Below are positions 24,699 through 33,875 of a stretch of DNA of 64,000 nt, one piece after another. Origin of the DNA: Mameliella sp. MMSF_3455 (GTDB lineage Bacteria; Pseudomonadota; Alphaproteobacteria; Rhodobacterales; Rhodobacteraceae); contig NZ_JASHJL010000002.1 in assembly GCF_030733205.1 (NCBI RefSeq), positions 1-64,000 of the forward strand, read 5' to 3'. The notes beneath the pieces were generated by a model. It had not been told where the DNA came from. It did not search any database and saw only the letters and a program-made list of their open reading frames with translations. Numbering within the stretch: the stretch's first letter is position 1; each line of letters begins with the position of its first letter. Position numbers and translations under genes: made by a program.

Positions 24699-26465
24699 AT
24701 GAAGCTCCCACGTCAATTGACCCGCTACCTGCCCATTCTCGACTGGGCGCGGACCTATGATCGCGAAACCGCCTCTGCCGATGGACTGGCGGCGGTGATC
24801 GTGACCATCATGCTGATCCCGCAATCGCTGGCCTATGCCTTGCTCGCGGGCCTGCCTGCCGAGATGGGCCTGTACGCGTCGATCCTGCCGCTGGTGGCCT
24901 ACGCCATCTTCGGCACCAGCCGCGCGCTGGCCGTCGGCCCCGTGGCGGTCGTTTCGCTGATGACCGCCGCCGCCATCGGCAACCTTGGCCTGTCCGACCC
25001 GGTGGACATCGCCTTGGCCGCCGGCACGTTGGCCTTCATCTCTGGCGTGATCCTGTCCTTGCTGGGGCTCTTTCGCCTCGGTTTCCTGGCCAATTTCCTG
25101 TCGCACCCGGTCATCGCCGGGTTCATCACCGCATCGGGTGTCCTGATTGCCGCCTCGCAGCTGAAGCACATCTTCGGCATCGACATGCACGGGCACACCC
25201 TGACCGAGTTGATGCGCACCATGTTCGCGGAACTGGGGAACACAAACGGCTATACCTTCGCCCTGGGGCTGGCGGCGCTGGCCTTCCTGTTCTGGGTCCG
25301 CAAGGGGCTGAAGCCGCTGCTACTGAAGAAGGGCGTTCCGCCAAAACTGGCCGACGTCCTGACCAAGGCCGGGCCGGTGGCTGCCGTTGTCGTCACCACG
25401 CTGGCCACCTGGGTGTTTGGCCTGTCGCATGCCGGTGTCAAAATTGTCGGAGAGATCCCGACGGGCCTGCCGCCGCTGACCGCACCCAGCTTTTCGCCCG
25501 CCCTCTGGAATGAACTCTTCATGTCCGCGCTGCTGATCTCGATCATCGGCTTCGTTGAGTCCGTATCCGTCGCGCAGACGCTGGCCGCCAAGCGTCGCCA
25601 GCGCATCTCGCCCGACCAGGAACTGATCGGCCTCGGCACCTCGAACATCGCCTCGGCGGTCTCGGGCGGGTTTCCGGTAACGGGCGGTTTCTCGCGCTCT
25701 GTGGTGAACTTCGACGCAGGCGCCGCCACGCCAGCGGCAGGCGCCTATACTGCGGTGGGCATCGCCGTTGCGACCCTGCTGCTGACGCCCCTGCTCTTCT
25801 TCCTGCCCAAGGCGACGCTGGCCGCGACGATCATCGTTGCCGTCCTCAGCCTTGTCGATTTCTCGATCCTCAAGAAGGCCTGGGACTATTCCAAGGTCGA
25901 TTTTGCCGCCGTCTTTGCCACCATCGTCCTGACCCTTGGGTTCGGCGTGGAACTGGGCGTTTCAGCCGGTGTGCTGATCTCGATCGGGCTGCATCTGTAC
26001 AAGACATCGCGCCCGCATGTCGCAGAGGTCGGGCTGGTGCCCCAGACCCACCATTTCCGCAATATCAAGCGCCACGAGGTCGAGACCCTGCCGCACCTCG
26101 TGACGCTGCGCGTGGACGAAAGCCTGTATTTCGCCAATGCCCGCTTCCTCGAGGACTACGTTTTGGGCCGCGTCACATGTGACGAGCCGATCGAACATGT
26201 CGTGCTGATGTTCCCGGCGGTCAACGAGGTCGACATGAGCGCGCTGGAAACGCTGGAGGAACTGAATCGGCGCCTGTCGGAAATGGGCATCCAGCTCCAT
26301 CTGTCCGAGGTCAAGGGACCGGTGATGGACCGGCTGAAACGGTCGCATTTCCTGGATGAACTGACCGGCAAGGTGTTTCTGTCGCAATACGATGCCTGGC
26401 TGGCCCTGCAAGAGCCCGCACCCAAACCTGAAAAGGCGTCAGCCGCCGAGGTAGACGCGGCCTGA
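24699..26465 (+). CDS. SulP-family anion permease with STAS domain
   Basis: This 588-residue transporter has a SulP membrane domain (about 20-420, with MLIPQSLAYALLAGLP and GGFPVTGGFSRSVVNFDAGA). A cytoplasmic STAS domain covers about 460-565 (EVDMSALETLEELNRRL). Family members move sulfate, bicarbonate or other anions. The shared operator with the SQR fusion suggests movement of a product of sulfide oxidation such as sulfite or sulfate; that is inference. ATG 24699 is used because 24645 falls in the promoter. The 3' end overlaps the convergent phosphatase by 27 bases. Confidence 0.9.
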   Translation: MKLPRQLTRYLPILDWARTYDRETASADGLAAVIVTIMLIPQSLAYALLAGLPAEMGLYASILPLVAYAIFGTSRALAVGPVAVVSLMTAAAIGNLGLSDPVDIALAAGTLAFISGVILSLLGLFRLGFLANFLSHPVIAGFITASGVLIAASQLKHIFGIDMHGHTLTELMRTMFAELGNTNGYTFALGLAALAFLFWVRKGLKPLLLKKGVPPKLADVLTKAGPVAAVVVTTLATWVFGLSHAGVKIVGEIPTGLPPLTAPSFSPALWNELFMSALLISIIGFVESVSVAQTLAAKRRQRISPDQELIGLGTSNIASAVSGGFPVTGGFSRSVVNFDAGAATPAAGAYTAVGIAVATLLLTPLLFFLPKATLAATIIVAVLSLVDFSILKKAWDYSKVDFAAVFATIVLTLGFGVELGVSAGVLISIGLHLYKTSRPHVAEVGLVPQTHHFRNIKRHEVETLPHLVTLRVDESLYFANARFLEDYVLGRVTCDEPIEHVVLMFPAVNEVDMSALETLEELNRRLSEMGIQLHLSEVKGPVMDRLKRSHFLDELTGKVFLSQYDAWLALQEPAPKPEKASAAEVDAA

Positions 26466-27173
26466 CGCGCCTAGCGCAAAGATCACGCCGCTGTCCTCAA
26501 GGACGGCAACCCCCGGCGGGCGCCCGTAGCCCGCGCCGGTATCCAGGTTCAGCCGGTTGGGCTTCAGCTCGGGCGCATCCACCGGCGTATGCCCGTGCAC
26601 GATCAGCGCCCCGTGGTCGCGCGGATCATCGTGGAACTCCTGCCGGATCCACAACAGGTCTTCCTCGTCCTGCTGATCCAGCGGCACGCCGGGTCGGATG
26701 CCCGCATGGACAAAGACCTTGCCCGCCTCGCGGTGCATCAGCTTCAGCCCCTGCAAGAAGTCCAGATGTTCCGGCGGGACGGCAGCCCGGAACTCGGCGG
26801 CAAGGTCCTTTTGCCGGATCCGCTCGGGCACGTCGACACCGTAGGAATCGGCCGTATCCAGCCCGCCGATCCGCTCATGGAACCAGTCGTAGCCCAGCAG
26901 CAGGTAAGGATCCTGGCGCGGTGCTGGCGGCGCGATGAACCATTCGAACAGCCGGTCATGGTTGCCCTTAAGGCAAACCCAGTTGCGCCCCTGGGCCAGC
27001 CCCCGGCTGAGGCGCTCGATCACCCCGCGCGAATTCGGCCCGCGGTCGACATAGTCGCCTAGGAAGATCACGCGCGCATCCGGCCCGCCGTCCTGCTCGA
27101 TGCGGTCCAGCGCGGTGTCCAGCATGGCCAGCTGGCCGTGAATGTCGCCAATGGCATAAATCGTCTCACCCAT
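26439..27173 (-). CDS. PPP-family serine/threonine (metallo)phosphatase
   Basis: This 244-residue protein shows the full PPP signature: GDIHGQ (9-14), GDYVDRGPNS and GNHD, with later histidines in HAGIRPG and HGHTP. These bind two metal ions in phosphoprotein phosphatases and in related Ap4A hydrolases. The bacterial members resemble PrpA/PrpB or lambda phosphatase. The substrate is unknown. It is a single gene, convergent with and overlapping the SulP gene. Confidence 0.88.
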   Translation of the reverse strand: MGETIYAIGDIHGQLAMLDTALDRIEQDGGPDARVIFLGDYVDRGPNSRGVIERLSRGLAQGRNWVCLKGNHDRLFEWFIAPPAPRQDPYLLLGYDWFHERIGGLDTADSYGVDVPERIRQKDLAAEFRAAVPPEHLDFLQGLKLMHREAGKVFVHAGIRPGVPLDQQDEEDLLWIRQEFHDDPRDHGALIVHGHTPVDAPELKPNRLNLDTGAGYGRPPGVAVLEDSGVIFALGASGRVYLGG

Positions 27174-27280
27174 GTCCGCCGCCTAGCATGTTCCCCGAGG
27201 CCGGACCAGTCGCACCGGATCTCTGGCCGGATCAGCGGGATGCGCCTAGGGTGCCGCCAGGAAACAGCCAAGGAAACGCC

Positions 27281-27736
27281 ATGCCGATGCCTCCCCTGCC
27301 CCTCGACGGGTCCTGCCGTTGTGGCCAGGTCCACATCCGGATCACCAAGCCGCCCCTGATGACTGCCGCCTGCCATTGCCGGGGCTGCCAGAGGATGTCC
27401 TCGAGCGCGTTTTCCCTGACCGTCATGGTCCCAGCGGACGGGCTGGAAGTGACACGGGGCACGCCGGTCGAATGCGGCACCCACGGCCCCGATCAGGACC
27501 ACATGGCCTGTCCGCATTGCATGAGCTGGATGTTCACCCGGATCACCGGGATCGATGCCTTCGTGAACGTCCGCCCGACGATGTTCGACGACACCGGCTG
27601 GTTTTCCCCATTCATCGAGACCATGACCAGCGCCCGGCTGCCCTGGGCCGAGACCCCGGCGCAGCACAGCTACGAGGCATGGCCGCCAATGGACCAGTTC
27701 GAAGAACTGATCGCAGAGTACCGGGCACAGGGCTGA
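27281..27736 (+). CDS. GFA-family (CENP-V-like) zinc protein
   Basis: This 151-residue protein has the Mss4-like GFA fold. The cysteine groups GSCRCGQV, ACHCRGCQRMS and CPHCMSW bind zinc. The family is named for glutathione-dependent formaldehyde-activating enzyme, but most members have no proven activity. AAGGAA precedes ATG 27281. It is divergent from the phosphatase gene, with about 107 bases between. Confidence 0.86.
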   Translation: MPMPPLPLDGSCRCGQVHIRITKPPLMTAACHCRGCQRMSSSAFSLTVMVPADGLEVTRGTPVECGTHGPDQDHMACPHCMSWMFTRITGIDAFVNVRPTMFDDTGWFSPFIETMTSARLPWAETPAQHSYEAWPPMDQFEELIAEYRAQG

Positions 27737-27746
27737 CCCAAGGAAA

Positions 27747-27779
27747 GAAAAACCCTCCCCCGGCGCGCGGGAGAGGGTC
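27747..27779 (-). terminator. Terminator for serA
   Basis: On the minus strand a GC-rich CCCTC...GAGGG stem (27753-27778) is followed by TTTTTCTTT. It lies 26 bases past the serA stop. Confidence 0.82.
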
Positions 27780-27804
27780 AGGACTGTCAGGCCTGGGGCC
27801 GGGA

Positions 27805-29403
27805 TCAGGCCACGTCGAATTCCAGCGGCTTGATCTGGTTGAAAAGGCCGGTTTCCGCCAGTTGCGCGCGGGCTTCTGCCGGTACCTGCTCATCGACATA
27901 GAGCAGCGCGATGGCCTCTCCGCCCGCATCCTTGCGGCCAAGGGTAAAGTTCGCGATGTTCACGCCGTTCTTGCCCATCGTGTGACCCAGCGCACCGATG
28001 ATGCCCGGTTCATCGTTGTTGGTGGTATAGAGCATGTGACGGCCAACCTCGGCGTCGATGTTGATGCCCTTGATCTGGATGAAGCGCGGCTTGCCGTCGC
28101 TGAACACCGTCCCTGCGATCGAGCGTTCGCGCTTTTCGGTCACGACCGTCACCTTGATGTAGCCCTCGAAAGCGCCGGACTGTTCCTGGTTGGTGGTCGA
28201 GATCTTGATGCCACGCTCACGCGCCACCATCGGCGCCGAAACCATGTTCACCTCGGGGTTCACCGATTTCATGATGCCCGCGATCAGCGAACAGTTCAGC
28301 GCCTCCAGGTTCATGGTGGCCGCTTCGCCGTCGTAGAGAATGTTGATCGCCTTGATCGCCTCGTCGGTCATCTGGCCGATGAAGCTGCCCAGGTGATCGG
28401 AAAGCTTGATCCAGGGGCCCATGACCTTGGCTTCTTCGGCGGTGACGCTGGGCATGTTCAGCGCGTTCTGCACCGCGCCGGTCAGCAGGTAGTCCGACAT
28501 CTGCTCCGCCACCTGCAGGGCGACGTTTTCCTGCGCTTCGCTGGTCGAGGCGCCAAGGTGCGGCGTGCAGACGACGTTGGGCAGGTTGAACAGCGGATTT
28601 TCCTTGGCCGGTTCCTCGGCAAAGACGTCAAAGGCCGCGCCGGCCACATGGCCCGACTTGATCAGTTCTGCCAGCGCCGCCTCGTCGACCAGCCCGCCAC
28701 GGGCACAGTTGATGATCCGCACGCCCTTCTTGGTCTTGGCCAGGTTTTCCTTGGACAGGATATTACGGGTCTGGTCGGTCAACGGCACGTGCAGCGTGAT
28801 GAAATCGGCGCGCTTCAACAGGTCGTCGATATCTTCGACCTTTTCCACCTGCATCTTGTCGGCCTTCTCTTCCGACAGGAAGGGATCGTAGGCCACGACC
28901 TTCATCTTCAGGCCACGCGCACGGTCGCAGACGATGCCGCCGATGTTGCCCGCGCCGATCACGCCCAGGGTCTTGCCGGTCAGTTCGACCCCCATGAACT
29001 TGGACTTCTCCCACTTGCCCGCATGGGTCGAGGCGCTGGCCTCGGGGATCTGGCGGGCACAGGCGAACATCATCGCGATGGCGTGTTCGGCGGTGGTGAT
29101 CATGTTGCCAAAGGGCGTGTTCATCACGATCACGCCCTTTTTCGACGCCGCTTCCTTGTCGACGTTATCGGTGCCGATCCCGGCGCGGCCCACCACTTTG
29201 AGCTTGTGGGCATGTTCCAGGATCGAAGGCGTCACCTTGGTGGCCGACCGGATGGCAAGGCCGTCATAGTCACCGATGATCTCGGCCAGCTTTTCCTTGT
29301 CCTTGCCCACGTCGGGCAGGAAATCGACATCGATGCCGCGATCACGAAAGATCTGGACGGCGGTTTCCGAGAGCTTGTCGGAGACGAGAACTTTGGGAGC
29401 CAT
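27805..29403 (-). CDS. serA: D-3-phosphoglycerate dehydrogenase
   Basis: This 532-residue enzyme makes 3-phosphohydroxypyruvate, the first step of serine synthesis. It is the long type: a 2-hydroxyacid dehydrogenase core (1-310, NAD motif GVIGAGNIGG, catalytic Arg/Glu/His with FLGAS-like PHLGAST), an allosteric substrate-binding domain, and a C-terminal ACT domain (about 455-530) ending in NQIKPLEFDVA. It lies downstream of serC with a 106-base spacer carrying a palindromic repeat. Serine feedback through the ACT domain is expected. Confidence 0.96.
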   Translation of the reverse strand: MAPKVLVSDKLSETAVQIFRDRGIDVDFLPDVGKDKEKLAEIIGDYDGLAIRSATKVTPSILEHAHKLKVVGRAGIGTDNVDKEAASKKGVIVMNTPFGNMITTAEHAIAMMFACARQIPEASASTHAGKWEKSKFMGVELTGKTLGVIGAGNIGGIVCDRARGLKMKVVAYDPFLSEEKADKMQVEKVEDIDDLLKRADFITLHVPLTDQTRNILSKENLAKTKKGVRIINCARGGLVDEAALAELIKSGHVAGAAFDVFAEEPAKENPLFNLPNVVCTPHLGASTSEAQENVALQVAEQMSDYLLTGAVQNALNMPSVTAEEAKVMGPWIKLSDHLGSFIGQMTDEAIKAINILYDGEAATMNLEALNCSLIAGIMKSVNPEVNMVSAPMVARERGIKISTTNQEQSGAFEGYIKVTVVTEKRERSIAGTVFSDGKPRFIQIKGINIDAEVGRHMLYTTNNDEPGIIGALGHTMGKNGVNIANFTLGRKDAGGEAIALLYVDEQVPAEARAQLAETGLFNQIKPLEFDVA

Positions 29404-29433
29404 GTGTCTGGTCCTTTTGGATGTGCGGGGAGA

Positions 29434-29457
29434 GGCGGGGTGACCCCCGCCCTACGC
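29434..29457. repeat. Dispersed palindrome, family B, copy 2
   Basis: This inverted copy of 2512-2535 matches at 23 of 24 positions and has a GGCGGGG/CCCCGCC stem. It lies between serC and serA on their transcript, where it could act as a processing or stability hairpin. Confidence 0.6.
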
Positions 29458-29509
29458 GAATTGATAGGTCTGGAGATTTGGCGGGGCGGGGAGTTTCCCG
29501 CCGCACCTG

Positions 29510-30664
29510 TCAAGCGGCTTGCGCTTGCGCCGCGATCTCTGCTTCGAAGGCGTGTTCCAGCCAGGGCATCAGCGCCTCGATATCCGAGGTTTCCACCGTG
29601 GCGCCACACCAGATGCGCAGGCCCGCCGGGGCATCGCGATAGGCGCCTATGTCCAGCGCCACGCCTTCGGCCTCCAGCCGCTTGGCCACGGCCTTGGCAA
29701 AGCTGGCACCGTCCTTGATGCGGTCATCGGTGAACTTCAGGCAGACGCTGGTGTTCGAGCGCGTCGCGGGATCCTCTGCCAGGTTGGCGATCCAGTCATG
29801 CGCATCGCAGAAATCCCAGATCACCTTGGCATTGGCATCCGCACGGGCCATCAGCGCCGACAGGCCGCCGATTTCACGCGCCCAGTCCAGCGCCACCAGG
29901 TAATCCTCGACCGCCAGCATCGACGGGGTATTGATCGTCGCGCCGGTAAAGATGCCGTCGATCAGCTTGCCACCCTTGGTCAGGCGAAAGATCTTGGGCA
30001 GCGGCCACGCCGGCGTATAGCTTTCCAGTCGTTCGACGGCGCGGGGCGACAGGATCAACATGCCGTGCGCGGCCTCGCCGCCCATCACCTTCTGCCAGGA
30101 GAAGGTGGTCACATCCAGCTTGTCCCACGGCAGGTCCTGCGCAAAGGCCGCCGAGGTGGCGTCGCAGATGGTCAGGCCCTGACGGTCTGCCGGGATCACA
30201 TCGCCACTGGGGACACGCACGCCCGAGGTGGTGCCGTTCCAGGTAAAGACAACGTCGGTGTCATAGTCGATCGCCGCCATGTCGACGATCTCGCCATAAC
30301 CGGCTTCCAGCACGTCGGCGTCGATCTTGAGCTGCTTGACCACGTCGGACACCCAGCCGGCGCCAAAGCTTTCCCAGGCCACCATCGTCGCCTTGCGCGC
30401 GCCCAGCATCGACCACATGGCCATTTCAACCGCGCCGGTGTCCGACGCGGGAACGATGCCGATCTTGTAGTCTGCCGGGATGCCCAGAAGCTCGCGCGTG
30501 CCTTCGATGGCCGCTTTCAGCTTGTCCTTGCCAACGGCGGCGCGGTGCGACCGGCCCAGGGCGGCGTCGGACAGCTTGTCGAGCGTGAATGTGGGGATCT
30601 TGGCGCAGGGGCCAGAAGAAAAACGCGGATTAGCCGGCCGCGATGCCGGTGCTTGGGGTGCCAT
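29510..30664 (-). CDS. serC: Phosphoserine aminotransferase
   Basis: This 384-residue PLP aminotransferase converts 3-phosphohydroxypyruvate and glutamate to phosphoserine. It belongs to the alphaproteobacterial SerC class. The start [12 protein letters not shown] is typical and the PLP lysine is in [15 protein letters not shown], near residue 193. It can also serve pyridoxal phosphate synthesis. It is the first gene of a serC-serA unit. The leader upstream contains a hairpin just before the start, consistent with a serC-type leader RNA. Confidence 0.95.
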   Translation of the reverse strand: MAPQAPASRPANPRFSSGPCAKIPTFTLDKLSDAALGRSHRAAVGKDKLKAAIEGTRELLGIPADYKIGIVPASDTGAVEMAMWSMLGARKATMVAWESFGAGWVSDVVKQLKIDADVLEAGYGEIVDMAAIDYDTDVVFTWNGTTSGVRVPSGDVIPADRQGLTICDATSAAFAQDLPWDKLDVTTFSWQKVMGGEAAHGMLILSPRAVERLESYTPAWPLPKIFRLTKGGKLIDGIFTGATINTPSMLAVEDYLVALDWAREIGGLSALMARADANAKVIWDFCDAHDWIANLAEDPATRSNTSVCLKFTDDRIKDGASFAKAVAKRLEAEGVALDIGAYRDAPAGLRIWCGATVETSDIEALMPWLEHAFEAEIAAQAQAA

Positions 30665-30725
30665 AACTGTGCTAACCTTCCAGATAGATGCCCCTCGTTG
30701 GGGAGGGGTGTCCCACGGACGCGTC
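30665..30725 (-). ncRNA. Candidate serC leader RNA
   Basis: Directly before serC, the minus strand forms a hairpin CCCCTC-N6-GAGGGG (30691-30708), with purine-rich sequence (GGAAGG) between it and the ATG. The serC motif described upstream of alphaproteobacterial serC-serA operons has hairpins whose last stem covers the ribosome binding site (family knowledge). Only position and the hairpin support this call; I could not check the covariance model. Confidence 0.45.
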
Positions 30726-30840
30726 TACGGCAGGGTCAGGGACTCGGCAAGTCGGTTTTTGCACCTGTTGCGTCGGATTTCTGACCCGCAGACCGCCGTC
30801 TTGTCGCCAATCGGAAACTCGACGCCCCTGGCCAAGGACG

Positions 30841-30865
30841 AAAAAAGGCACCCGCAGGCGCCTTT
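30841..30865 (-). terminator. Terminator for the paaK unit
   Basis: On the minus strand AAAGGCGCC and GGTGCCTTT form a 9-bp stem with a 4-base loop, followed by further Ts (a run of A at 30841-30846 on the plus strand). Confidence 0.85.
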
Positions 30866-30927
30866 CGAGGGACGGTGGGCGGGGCGACGTCGGGCCGCAA
30901 GGCCCGGCAAGCGTCGCCCGGCGGCCC

Positions 30928-32232
30928 TCAGGTCTTGGGCCGGTTGTCGACGATCCGCACCGCCTTGCCCTGGCTGCGGGCCACGCCGCCGGGCTCTGCC
31001 ACCTGGACCTTGACGGTGACGCCGACCACCTGCTTGACCTTGGCCGCCAGTTCGCGCGCCGCCTCGGCCCCGCTTTCGACGGAATGCGGCCAGGGTTCTA
31101 CGACAACCTTCATGACGTCCTTGTGGTCGACCCGGTCCAGTTCCAGCTGGAAATGCGGCGCCAGCGCCTTGACCGTCATCAGCTGTTCCTCGATCTGGGT
31201 CGGGAAGACGTTGACGCCGCGCAGGATGATCATGTCATCCGACCGCCCTGTCACCTTTTCCATCCGCCGCATCGAGCGCGCCGTGCCGGGCAACAGGCGC
31301 GTCAGGTCGCGCGTCCGGTAGCGGATCACCGGAAAGGCCTCCTTGGTCAACGAGGTAAAGACCAGCTCGCCCAGCTCGCCGTCCGGCAGCACCTCGCCCG
31401 TCTCCGGGTCGATGATCTCTGGGTAAAAATGATCCTCCCAGATGTGCAGTCCGTCCTTGGTCTCGACGCATTCATTCGCCACGCCCGGCCCCATGACCTC
31501 GGACAGGCCATAGATGTCCACGGCATGCATGTCGAAAGCCTCTTCGATCTCCAGTCGCATGGCGTTGGTCCAGGGCTCGGCGCCAAAGATCCCCACCTTC
31601 AGCGGCGACTTGCGCGGGTCGCGGCCCTGCGCTGCGTATTCGTCGATGATCGACAGCGCGTATGAGGGCGTGACGGTGATCCCCGTGGCTTGGAAATCCT
31701 CGATCAGGCGCACCTGGCGCTGGGTCATGCCGCCGGAAATCGGCACGGTGGACAGGCCCAGCTTGTCGGCGCCCAAGTGAATGCCCAGGCCACCGGTGAA
31801 CAGACCATAGCCATAGGCGTTGTGCAGCACGTCGCCGGGTTTCAGCCCTGCCGCCCGCAGGCTGCGCGCGACCACCGTCCCCCAGGCATCCAGGTCACTT
31901 TCCGTGTAGCCCACCACCGTCGGCTGGCCCGTGGTGCCGGACGAGGCGTGGATGCGCCGCACCTGCTCACGCGGGACCGCGAACATGCCGAAGGGATAGT
32001 TGTCGCGCAGATCGGTCTTCACGGTGAAAGGAAACTTGGCAAGGTCCGCCAGCGAGGTCAGGTCATCCGGATGCACGCCCGCCGCGTCAAAGCTTTGCTT
32101 GTAGAACGGCACGTTGTCGTAGGCATGGCGCAGCGACCACTTCATCCGCTGCAACTGCAGGGCGGCAATCTCATCGCGCGAGGCGATCTCGATCGGGTCA
32201 AGGCTGTCCTTGGACGGGGTGAGGTCTTCCAT
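30928..32232 (-). CDS. paaK: Phenylacetate-CoA ligase
   Basis: This 434-residue adenylate-forming enzyme activates phenylacetate to phenylacetyl-CoA. The AMP-binding motif is HASSGTTGQPTVVGYT near residue 92. YRTRDLTRLLPG and the C-terminal PaaK domain (MILRGVNVFPTQIEEQL) follow. GGAGGAG precedes the ATG. It lies 27 bases after paaI on the same strand. The epoxidase and later paa genes are not in this window. The terminator at 30841-30865 ends the unit. Confidence 0.94.
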   Translation of the reverse strand: MEDLTPSKDSLDPIEIASRDEIAALQLQRMKWSLRHAYDNVPFYKQSFDAAGVHPDDLTSLADLAKFPFTVKTDLRDNYPFGMFAVPREQVRRIHASSGTTGQPTVVGYTESDLDAWGTVVARSLRAAGLKPGDVLHNAYGYGLFTGGLGIHLGADKLGLSTVPISGGMTQRQVRLIEDFQATGITVTPSYALSIIDEYAAQGRDPRKSPLKVGIFGAEPWTNAMRLEIEEAFDMHAVDIYGLSEVMGPGVANECVETKDGLHIWEDHFYPEIIDPETGEVLPDGELGELVFTSLTKEAFPVIRYRTRDLTRLLPGTARSMRRMEKVTGRSDDMIILRGVNVFPTQIEEQLMTVKALAPHFQLELDRVDHKDVMKVVVEPWPHSVESGAEAARELAAKVKQVVGVTVKVQVAEPGGVARSQGKAVRIVDNRPKT

Positions 32233-32259
32233 CTGGTCTCCTCCGGCAGTGCTGGCGCG

Positions 32260-32712
32260 TCAGGCGCGATCTTCCTGGATCAATTCGTCTTCGGGGAAAT
32301 GCTGGCCCTTCACGGTGCGCGACAGGCCACGCATCAGGGCCACCTTGCGGCCGTCGCCGCCGGTCACGGTCACGTCATAGACGCCCGATCGGCCCGCCAA
32401 TGCCTGCTCCGCGGCCGTGGCGGTCAACCGTTCGCCCAACTGGCCGGGGGCCAAAAAGGTGATCTGGTTTTCCTGCGCGACGGTCAGGGTGTTGTAGCTG
32501 TTGCAGGCATAGGCAAAGGCCGTATCGGCCAGGGTAAAGATGATCCCGCCGTGACAGATGCGGTGGCCGTTCAGATGCGCCGGCTGCACCTCCATCGAGA
32601 GCACGGCCCGACCGGGACCCACCGCCTCGATCTGCATCTTCATTTCCTGCGCCGCGGTATCCTTGGCATACATGGCCTCGGCCGCACGCTCGGCACGTTG
32701 CTGCGGTGTCAT
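32260..32712 (-). CDS. paaI: Hydroxyphenylacetyl-CoA thioesterase PaaI
   Basis: This 150-residue HotDog thioesterase has the active-site helix and loop LNGHRICHGGIIFTLADTAF. PaaI frees CoA from stalled aromatic CoA intermediates of phenylacetate degradation. ATG 32712 is preferred because GGAGGAG precedes it; the upstream start at 32739 would add nine residues. It is co-directional with paaK, with a TetR-type palindrome upstream. Confidence 0.9.
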   Translation of the reverse strand: MTPQQRAERAAEAMYAKDTAAQEMKMQIEAVGPGRAVLSMEVQPAHLNGHRICHGGIIFTLADTAFAYACNSYNTLTVAQENQITFLAPGQLGERLTATAAEQALAGRSGVYDVTVTGGDGRKVALMRGLSRTVKGQHFPEDELIQEDRA

Positions 32713-32747
32713 CTCGCTCCTCCCTCGGTGGCGCGACACTGCCCAAA

Positions 32748-32761
32748 ACCGACCAGTCGGT
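32748..32761. promoter_or_regulatory. Candidate PaaR/TetR-type operator
   Basis: ACCGAC-CA-GTCGGT is a perfect palindrome 35 bases upstream of the paaI start, in the divergent space with the DUF2794 gene. TetR-family repressors of CoA-thioester pathways, PaaR among them, use operators of this kind. No regulator gene is in the window. Confidence 0.5.
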
Positions 32762-32826
32762 CAAGTAATTTCTGAGCCTCCATCCACCCCCTTGATTTAT
32801 TGGACGAAGGGCGCAACTCTGAGGGC

Positions 32827-33168
32827 ATGAACAGCTTGACGCCCTTCCCCGGCCAGGGGTCCGCGCATGAGGTGGTCGCCTTTCAGCGGGCCGAGCTCAA
32901 CGTCATCCTATCGCTCTATGGACGCATGGTCGCCGCCGGTGAATGGCGCGACTACGGGATTTCCAGCCTGCGCGAGGTGGCCGTCTTCTCGGTCTTTCGC
33001 CGCACCGCCGAACACCCGCTCTACCGGATCGAGAAACGCCCGAAACTGCGCAACAAACAGGGTGAATACGCGGTCTACGGGATGGAGGGCCAGGTCCTGA
33101 AACGCGGCCACGATCTCAAGACCGTGCTGCGCGTGCTGGAGCGCAAGCTGATCCGCCCGGTCGACTGA
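32827..33168 (+). CDS. DUF2794-family protein (113 aa)
   Basis: This small soluble protein matches my memory of DUF2794, which is restricted to alphaproteobacteria. Its features are the core ELNVILSLYGRMVAAGEWRD, then AVFSVFRRTAEHPLYRIEK and a C-terminal basic helix. The function is unknown. It is divergent from paaI and alone in its unit. Confidence 0.82.
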   Translation: MNSLTPFPGQGSAHEVVAFQRAELNVILSLYGRMVAAGEWRDYGISSLREVAVFSVFRRTAEHPLYRIEKRPKLRNKQGEYAVYGMEGQVLKRGHDLKTVLRVLERKLIRPVD

Positions 33169-33396
33169 TACGGCTGAATTCCAATTCCAGAGCCGAGATC
33201 GGACGCGCGCAGGACCATAAAATGTGGGTGCGTTTGTCGTCGCGGTGATTATCCGAGGTTTTCGCGTTCTCCTGCATCACGATACGGCTCCACGGGCCGA
33301 GCGCAGGACACAACCCCAAATTCATGGTATGGTAGGCTATTGCCAGTGCCGCCCGCCAGACGGGTCCGTTTCATAACATTTTTTTGGGAGGCTTAA

Positions 33397-33855
33397 ATGA
33401 GACCTATTTCCTTGTTGGCCCTGATCGTGGCCGGACTGCCGTTCCAGGCATTCGCAGCATCCCACATGTCGCTACAGGCCACAATCGATGCCCGCGCCGA
33501 CGCGCTGGAAGCGGCCATTGATGCCGGAGACGGGACCGCCGCCGCCGCACTCTATACCGAGGACGCCCTGCTGCTGCCCAACGACATGGATCGGGTCGAG
33601 ACCCGCGCCGGAGCCGAGGCGCTCTGGACCGGTCTCATCGACGCCGGGGTCACCAACCTCCGGCTGACCAGCGTCGCGGTCGAAGAACTCACCGACGACA
33701 TTGCGATGGAAGACGGTGTCTGGACCGCCAAGGCCCCAGACGGAAACGGCGGCATGATCGACATCGGCGGCAAGTACGTCGTGGTCTGGAAAAAGAGCGA
33801 CGACGGCGAATGGTATCTTCACTGGGATATCTGGAACGACAGCCCGATGGAATGA
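33397..33855 (+). CDS. Secreted SnoaL/DUF4440-like protein (152 aa)
   Basis: A signal peptide (MRPISLLALIVAGLPFQAFA) is followed by an NTF2-like fold of about 130 residues. Its parts are IDARADALEAAIDAGDGTAA, LYTEDALLLPND and a closing VVVWKKSDDGEWYLHWDIWN. Such proteins bind small ligands or act as isomerase-like enzymes, and no catalytic pair can be assigned. TTGGGAGG precedes the ATG. It is presumably periplasmic. Confidence 0.75.
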   Translation: MRPISLLALIVAGLPFQAFAASHMSLQATIDARADALEAAIDAGDGTAAAALYTEDALLLPNDMDRVETRAGAEALWTGLIDAGVTNLRLTSVAVEELTDDIAMEDGVWTAKAPDGNGGMIDIGGKYVVVWKKSDDGEWYLHWDIWNDSPME

Positions 33856-33875
33856 CGCCCGAACTGCCCTGACGG

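Noticed and set aside
27319-29718. A 799-codon plus frame over gfa and serA
   Set aside because: It overlaps two clear genes in other frames, and its composition is the Asp/His/Gln/Arg pattern of antisense shadows.
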